This document shows positions 52,701-64,000 of a stretch of DNA of 64,000 nt, one piece after another. The translations under genes were made by a program, and so were the position numbers. Numbering within the stretch: the first letter of the stretch is position 1; each line of letters begins with the position of its first letter. The stretch comes from Chrysomallon squamiferum. Lineage: Eukaryota > Mollusca > Gastropoda > Neomphalida > Peltospiridae. Under the pieces are notes generated by a model. It made no database searches. It worked only from the letters and a program-made list of their open reading frames with translations, and was not told the DNA's origin. The stretch is taken from NCBI GenBank assembly GCA_012295275.1, contig CM022672.1, forward strand, positions 27,111,930-27,175,929, written 5' to 3'.

Positions 52701-54578
52701 TAACATTCTCAGAAAATACAACTACCTTTCTTTCACAATTATCCCAAAATAACTATTGAAAGCTCAGGAAACTGCTATTAATTATTAATGCATGTCAACA
52801 CTTTTAAAAGAAATGTTAAATAAAATGCCCCAACAACAATCAGGAAAATCTCTGAGGAAACATTTTAATAAAAGTAATAAATATTTTTCTTTGCTTATGA
52901 TATGATTAGTTGCACAATTAACAAAACAAAAACATTTTTTTTTTTTTTTTTTAAAAGCTGAATTTCCTTCATCCCATGCCTGATTACCTAAATATTTTCA
53001 TTTTTTATTTTTAACATGGTTCAGTATTTTGTGTCATAACAAAATCTAAAGCTTTTCAAAGCCAGAGCACATTAACAGATTCATGAATCCTTCACATCCT
53101 TCCAGAACATTTTAAAAGTTTCCACTGAGCAGCAGCAAAGAATGATTACAAAATTTGTGGGTTGGTTGATTTAAAAAAATGTGACTCCACAACTCTTATT
53201 TTAACCTGCAATGCAGTTTTTGGGAACATCCAGCTTTGGTTAAAAAGGGAATGTTTTTTGAAAATGCCCCAAACCTGCTTAATAAATTGATAAATCAGCT
53301 AAATAATTAGTTGTGAAACAAAATTAATGGTATATCAATGCACTACTAGTTATTCCAGATTTAAAAAAAACCCCAAAGTTTGCTGAATCATACCAAGATA
53401 CCCTATTTTGATTCCAATACAGTGTTTTATTTAATTACACTTACAGGAAAAATTTATTTATCACTTTGACTCCTAGTTATTTTATTCCACATAACGCAAA
53501 AATATATTAAAAATCATTCGATCAAACTTTCACATAATGAATAACAAGGAACCTGAAAAACACAAATTCCTAGGAATAGTATAAATGTCAAAAAGGGTAC
53601 ACTGAATAACTTTTATTGAATTATTTTAACAAACATAGCATTTAGTCTTTAAAGACTTAACTGATTTATTTGCAGCTTTCCTCGTAGATTTTTTTTTTTT
53701 TTTTTTTTAAACTCTGAAATAATGTTAGATATTGCTATACTATTGTTTCTGATTTTCCTTATATTTATATCCAGTAATAACAGCAAGTGAAATGATATGC
53801 CCAAACCGGTCTACTCTGTAAATGAACATGCTTAACACTTACCTGACATTCACTCACTCAACAGTCAAGAAAAAAAAAAATATCAACCAAATTCATCTGA
53901 CCCAAAGTGAATATTAATTCATAGAAAAATATTCAAATTCACAACTCTGTAGAGATCAACATATACAGAATATCCTTTCACCAATGTAGATTTTTAAAAC
54001 ATGAAGTTAACTCTTGTTATGTGAATTTAAAAAAACCAAAAAAAAAAAACATTTTTTTTTTTCAGATACAAGGTAATTATGAATAATTAATGTCAGTTAA
54101 GGAGAAAAAAAAAGCAGTTGTGTAAAGTAGAAAATTACTGTGAATGAGAATATTAAAACACTGATGCAACTGCAATTTTTTAGCAATTTGTTCTGTATTC
54201 TCACTGTGCATATATCATCTCTCTATATGTGGAAAGTTTAAGGAACTTGTGAAAATAAATACTAATAAATACTAACATTTTTTAAATAAACAAAAACTAA
54301 TTATATTAACTTTTTGCAAATAACCTTTTCAATCATCCATATATTTTCATGTTAAACACACAATGATGCTTTTTATTTATCAATTTGTTGTTTAATAATA
54401 ATTTTTTTCTATAATCAATCAAGTAAGAAAAGAAAAACAAAACAGTTCAGTCACTGACTAACATGATGAATGTACGGTGTGACATTTGCCAATCAAGCAA
54501 CCGTATTCCCTTGGAATGACAGAGAGAAAGGCTGACCCTTGTCTTGCGAAAAAAAAAAAAATGTGGGGAAATGTACTG
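49051..54578 (-). other. Convergent intergenic DNA and probable RAB14 3' UTR
   Basis: There is no coding frame. From about 50.0 kb the plus strand is A-rich, that is, U-rich in the RAB14 sense, fitting a long 3' UTR. An (AT)n-(A)n tract sits at 49684-49735 and T homopolymers at 52936-52953 and 53690-53709. The cleavage site of RAB14 could not be fixed. Confidence 0.35.
49684..49735. repeat. (AT)n followed by poly(A)
   Basis: About 14 AT units and then 24 A residues. Confidence 0.95.
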
Positions 54579-59339
<4,761 letters not shown>

Positions 59340-59379
59340 AAATAAAATTGGTTGGCAAGTGCCAGAAAAAAGTGACTGT

Positions 59380-59409
59380 CACTTCCTACTTTCAGTCAAG
59401 TCAGGAAGT
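59380..59409. promoter_or_regulatory. RAB14: Paired inverted ETS motifs, RAB14 promoter
   Basis: CACTTCCT (59380-59387) and CAGGAAGT (59402-59409) form two ETS-type sites in opposite orientation, close to the predicted first exon of RAB14. ETS pairs are typical of housekeeping promoters. A YY1-like AAGATGGCG lies farther out at 59572-59580. Confidence 0.4.
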
Positions 59410-59865
59410 AGATCAGATCTAAAACGTCCGTTGTTTCTTTTATATTCAACTTAAATGATATTAAGCTGAAATATACAACTGTAATATTAACAGTAAAAGA
59501 TTTTTTCAGATCACCGTATGCCAACGTGTTAATTATATTATTTTCCGGATTTTGTCAGACTCATAACACCAAAGATGGCGATTACGTAGCTATTTGCAGC
59601 GCCCTCTTTCCAAGGGACATAACTCTCATTTGCAATCCTCCCCAATAATATTCGGTTTCACAATACTCTTTTGATTGCTTTAAACACTCCATGAAACTCT
59701 AATATTAATAGTTTCAAATTCTATGGACATCGAACTAACGTATTAAACTGCTTTTTAATTATAATACAAATATTACTATTAAAACATCTACATTAAAAAA
59801 AACCCACAGCAACAACACAAACAAAAACAAGCAAGCAAAATTATTAAAATAAACATTTCTCACAC

Positions 59866-59869
<4 letters not shown>

Positions 59870-59926
<57 letters not shown>
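59870..59926. repeat. (GA)n microsatellite
   Basis: 28 perfect GA units, about 530 bp upstream of the predicted RAB14 first exon. GA tracts can bind GAGA-type factors, but there is no direct support here. Confidence 0.95.
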
Positions 59927-59929
<3 letters not shown>

Positions 59930-60290
59930 CGATATTACAGTTAAATAAACATTAGCAAACACTGTATATTTCATCGTTTATTGTCTCAAATTATTCTGTC
60001 TGATTTAATTCTCATTATTAAAAATGAAGTAAAATTTTAAATATTCGATGTTAAGTTAATAAAATAGCTACTATCCTTTAGCCACATGTCATGAAAAGTC
60101 ACTCGAGATTTTAGTGGTATTCCGGTTGTGGCCATTGAAAATTATTACGTTATTTCCGTTCTAAAGATAGCGTTAAAAATTTTCCACCAGAAAACTACTC
60201 ATTCTGAAGACACTTATCTTGAGCATAATCTCGAAATTGATTTTGCCTTTCAGTGGATCTTGTTAAATCATATCATTATATTATTACGTT

Positions 60291-60374
60291 ATTTATTTGT
60301 CATTTTAGGTTTAATTAAAATTTAATAAAATTTATTTATTTGTCATGTTAGGTTTAATTAAAATTTAATAAAAT
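60291..60374. repeat. Recent 43-bp tandem duplication
   Basis: Two adjacent copies beginning atttatttgtcat(t/g)ttagg and ending aatttaataaaat differ at one position only, which indicates a young duplication. Confidence 0.85.
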
Positions 60375-60850
60375 CTTTTCATCTCTAGAATTCCGAATAA
60401 AGATTCGAAACAATAACGAATTATTGTCATTTTGATAACAGCATATAAAGAGAGGTAATTCATCGTAAATGTAACTGAACAATCATTACAAATAGACTAT
60501 ACTGTCTGAGTTATCGAATTTTGACAGACAAAAAGTCTTTAACAGAGAGAGTTATTGGCCTTGTTCTAGCTTTTCATGTAAACATTTTATAGTCTAATAA
60601 GCTGAGGTTTTGTTGACGTACAGTGTGAATAGTAAATAATTTGTGACATAAACTACAGTTTAGGACAATTAATAATTTATTTCAGTAACAATATAAGACT
60701 CTGAATATTAACTCTTCCAAGCGGCAAAGTCAGAAAATATAAGCTTCCTTGTATTTGTAAAAAATAAATAAATGGATTCAGCGTTTATTTGCTTATGTGA
60801 CTAAGTTTTTAGCGCTAAATGATAGTTTATTTATAAGTTTTTTGATGATA

Positions 60851-60898
60851 TTTATTATTATTATTATTATTATTGTTGTTGTTGTTGTTGTTGTTGTT
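60851..60898. repeat. (ATT)n-(GTT)n microsatellite
   Basis: About eight ATT units pass directly into about eight GTT units. Confidence 0.95.
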
Positions 60899-61162
60899 TG
60901 CGTTACGAATTGTTCTATCTTCAAGATGGTTCGTTCAGTATTTTAATCAAACGTTTATTCAGCTGCATGGTATGTAAATGATAAACCAATTTCTACATAG
61001 GATTTCCACCAGGTCACAAAACTGTAAGTATTAGCAGTACCGTATTTAAACATATGCTAAACAAATTACATTTTGGGGATTCACAATCTGCAGAGACTTA
61101 AAAAATGGTATAATAAAATGAAATTCATTATAAAAAATTATTATTTATCTATTTATTTATTT

Positions 61163-61394
61163 GAAGAGTTTGGTTCCAAAACGCTGTAAATCCATTTTCT
61201 TTGTGTTGAGAAAAATGACTATTTCTGCTCTGGAGTTTATGGCGTTATGAAACGAAGGACTATAGTCTACTGAGTAGATTAGTGGCGGGTATAGAATTTT
61301 TGGGGAAATGATTATGGGGCGTTGAACATTTGGTGACGTTCTGTTTTTAAAATTTTGATTTTGGCGTTTATCGCGTTTTGGAACTAAACTCTTC
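61163..61394. mobile_element. MITE-like element, 232 bp with 21-bp terminal inverted repeats
   Basis: The left end gaagagtttggttccaaaac(g) matches the reverse complement of the right end at 20 of 21 positions (61163-61183 against 61374-61394). The interior is non-repetitive and richer in G+C than the flanks. The element lies in TTTA-rich DNA (atttatttatt on both sides), so a target-site duplication cannot be told from the local repeat. It has no transposase; the open frame across it is incidental. The superfamily is not recognised. Confidence 0.6.
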
Positions 61395-61928
61395 ATTTAT
61401 TTATTATTTTATACAAGCTTTTTGTTACTTATAACCTAAATAAGTCTGAAATGGAAGAATAAGTAATCGGGCAAGATCATCTGCGACTAAAGGCCACGAA
61501 TATTTTAATCTTGTTGGCATAGAAATTGTTTCGTCAAGCCTTTCCTTGACGCAATCGTTAAACTCCGTCTAAGGAAAAAAGCTGTACATTCTGATAGAAG
61601 TAACCTGTTCCTTTAGTACTTTACCTCTCATGTACATGTCTAGATGTGTATTAGTACAGACTACAGAATACTTCAGTAAAGCTGCCTCTAACCAATCCGC
61701 TCTAGTTCCCAGCTCAATCCAGTAATGACAGATAATTTACCATTTTTAGATATTTTAAAACATGTTCGCGCTCTGTAAATGTGTTTTACCGTGGGAACAA
61801 TAGGTCAAGAGATGATATATTATTTTGAGATGCATTATATGCGAGAGCAGAAAACATTTTTCTTCAGGAGTCAGAGGACTGTGGAGCTGGTAAGTTCTTA
61901 TTGTTGCCTGTATTTTAAGAAACGTTTT

Positions 61929-62255
61929 GGACTAAATTTGTATTTAGATAATTAAAAATTATTACATATATCATTTACCTATCGCTGCTTAATTGATAAC
62001 TTATAACTTTTGAGTTCTTGCTACAGATTTCAGACGTATCATGTTCTATTCTAAGTAATAGTTTGGACTAAATTTGTATTAAGATATCTTAAAATTATAA
62101 CATACAGCATTTATCTGTCGCTGTTTAATTAATAACTTATAACTTTTGAGTTCTTACTACTAATGCATAAGACGTACCATGCTTCTAAGTAACAATTTGG
62201 ACTAAATTTATATTAAGATATTTTAAAATTTAACTTACAGCATTTATGAATAGTA
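61929..62255. repeat. Tandem repeat, about 135-bp unit, 2.4 copies
   Basis: The phrase ggactaaattt(g/a)tatt recurs at 61929, 62065 and 62199. Between the first two, the blocks tcgctg(c/t)ttaatt(g/a)ataac and cttttgagttctt are shared as well. The unit is single-copy elsewhere in the window. No coding capacity. Confidence 0.75.
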
Positions 62256-62374
62256 ACTTGCTAATGATATCACAGTTTAAATTATCTAAGTTAATAAGTG
62301 TCTGAAATACTGACGTTAGACCTTTTTTAAACTTTATCAGATGTGAAACTACGATTGCAATAGTTTAAATGAGC

Positions 62375-62612
62375 TTTACATTAAACTTTGATTTAGTAAC
62401 TTCTGTTAGCATCAGGTTAAATCAGTTTGTCATCATATCATTTTACTTTATATTAAAGTTTGATTTAGTGGCTTCTCTTAGCATATGATTAACTTTGTTT
62501 TAGATTGTACTTAACCTTTTTTTAATTTTAATTTTCACTATTCTTTTATGTATGGATTCAATTAGTGTATGATTAATTTCATTTTAATTTATATTAAACT
62601 TTTATTTAGCCG
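62375..62612. repeat. Degenerate tandem repeat, about 72-bp unit
   Basis: tttacattaaactttgattt (62375) recurs as tttatattaaagtttgattt (62447) and tttatattaaacttttattt (62588), each followed by tag, with gttagcatcaggttaa / cttagcatatgattaa (and tagtgtatgattaa ahead of the last copy) in register. The copies are well diverged. Confidence 0.55.
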
Positions 62613-64000
62613 AGCGCTGTTACACAGATTCAGAAATTAACGTAATTAACAATCTCTTCAAATTATCTACCAAACATTAACTAATTTTTAAAAAAAAAAC
62701 CCAACAACATTAATCCTAATAGCTTTACCCAATATATAGTAAATCAAATATATTTTAAATTTTAGCTACAAAAATGAGGAATCTGTGACTGACGAAATTA
62801 AACAAATATTTAGAAATAGAAGTTTAGGATGATTTACTTACATCAGTTAATTCGTCAAAACGATAAACTTAAATGTACTTAAATAAGAAGTGTTTTAGAT
62901 AGATCCTTACTAGAATAGTATCGAAATGATCTTCAAAAGGAATGGACTCAAGATTTAGACAAATAATGTTCAAAATACGTGAACACGAGATAAACCGAAA
63001 TAATCTTCAAAAGACGTGAAGAAAAACTTTTCACGATCAATCGTCAATCTGTGAAACAGTAATTTCGCCTAATAAGTAAAACGTTCAAATGCCACGCTAA
63101 ATTGACAGAGCGAGGTCATTCATTTCCTATACTGCTTATACAAATGTCAGTCATTCTGACAAATAAATAGTAATACTATAAATTAGACTAAATATTCACA
63201 GTAACAGCTTGCATTTGTCATTTGGTATAATAAAATCTACGAACACGTACACACGTACAAAATAAAACAAAAGCAAAAAATCCAGTGTCAAATATTTTTA
63301 TTTTAAAAAGACATTAACTTACATTAATGAAAGCCTAAAACAGAGCACCACACGTACGACAAAGAACAAAGTAGTAAAACTTGAAAAATCTTTTAGAAAA
63401 GACATAGAAATTTAACAATGTGAAAAAATCCTATTCTTTGAGAAAAGCAAGGCTAAATGCGATGCTTGTTAAAAACAGCAATCGTAAGAAAGCTTTGCTT
63501 ATTTCATTCGCTTTTCGCTACAGTAAAAAATACACATAAGATATAAGTGAACTCAAAATATTAATAATAATTTCGTATTTTATTATTAGTACGAAAATAA
63601 CAATATAATTATCGTTTGTAGCTGGCAAGTCTGTACATATTATGATAAAGGTAAAACAAAGTACAGAATTGTTTTAAAAAATAGCTCTAACTATATTTGT
63701 ATATATATATATATATATTTATATAATATGTAATGCGTCTATACTTTTGAGAAAATATATTATACCTATGTACCTATGTCATATGTTTACAGAAAACTAC
63801 CAAAACAAGGCCAAACAAACTCGAAAAACACGTTAACACTTTGGTCACCTGTGCACATTAACTCGGCCCCAACACCAATGGTTTTTAAATTTAACTTTTT
63901 AAAAATATAATGTCGCTGCCATTCAGAGATAAAAAGTGAATAAAATTTCGTTATTTTGCGTTCACAACCTCTGATTAAATACAATATAAACAAGGAAAGA

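Larger units (their letters stand above)
59640..64000. other. Region upstream of RAB14 without a recognised gene
   Basis: It holds a (GA)n tract, a MITE-like element and several short tandem duplications, listed separately. The segment 61841-61892 on the plus strand ends in GAGCTG|GTAAGT and could be a non-coding first exon of a gene beyond the window, but nothing else supports it. Confidence 0.4.

Noticed and set aside
61157-61396. 79-residue minus-strand frame MKSLVPKRDKRQ...
   Set aside because: It spans the MITE-like element end to end, and its two termini are encoded by the inverted repeats. There is no family resemblance and no promoter or poly(A) context.
63787-63993. 68-residue minus-strand frame at the right edge, GC-richer around 63840-63890
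   Set aside because: No domain recognised and the window ends here. A pol III-like reading of ggccgagttaa was considered, but no A/B box pair fits.

Overview
The window looks like a stretch of an animal nuclear genome. It is strongly AT-rich and crowded with di-, tri- and tetranucleotide microsatellites and A- or T-homopolymers. All three recognisable genes are split by GT-AG introns, one of them more than 22 kb long. The gene set (taperin/phostensin family, tektin-like protein 1, Rab14) points to a metazoan with motile cilia. The style of the repeats suggests a lophotrochozoan, perhaps a mollusc, but the sequence alone does not settle the taxon. No bacterial operons, rRNA, confident tRNA, CRISPR array or intact transposase was seen.

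Layout. (1) From about 1 to 35.1 kb, on the minus strand, lies a taperin-like (TPRN) gene. A very large first coding exon (34983-32872) is joined across a 22.5 kb intron to a PP1-docking exon (10397-10139) and then to a last exon (8784-8588). The 8.6 kb after the stop may hold its 3' UTR. (2) From about 35.1 to 38.0 kb is the intergenic space between two divergent genes, with CRE-like and NRF1-like promoter palindromes on the TPRN side and large microsatellites. (3) From 38.0 to about 49 kb, on the plus strand, is a six-exon tektin-like 1 gene (TEKTL1/CCDC105 type). An RFX X-box and an inverted CCAAT box lie just upstream, as expected for a cilium or flagellum gene. A T-rich tail of about 3.5 kb follows the stop. 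(4) From 59.3 to 54.6 kb, on the minus strand, is a complete RAB14 gene with eight coding exons and a probable untranslated first exon. It is convergent with TEKTL1. (5) From 59.6 to 64 kb I see no coding gene, but there are a 232-bp MITE-like element with 21-bp terminal inverted repeats, several short tandem duplications and a (GA)n tract.

How the genes relate. In vertebrates taperin binds protein phosphatase 1 and actin and sits at the base of hair-cell stereocilia. Tektin-like 1 belongs to the tektin filament family of ciliary doublet microtubules. Rab14 is an endosome/Golgi trafficking GTPase. Nothing in the sequence shows that the three work as one system; the head-to-head placement of an actin-bundle gene and a ciliary gene is the only suggestive link. 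The exon models were checked by hand for frame: 855, 406 and 214 residues, with every junction on GT-AG. I found no clearly new multi-gene system. The most notable items are an invertebrate-type taperin homologue, the degenerate tektin loop, the X-box and the uncharacterised repeats.
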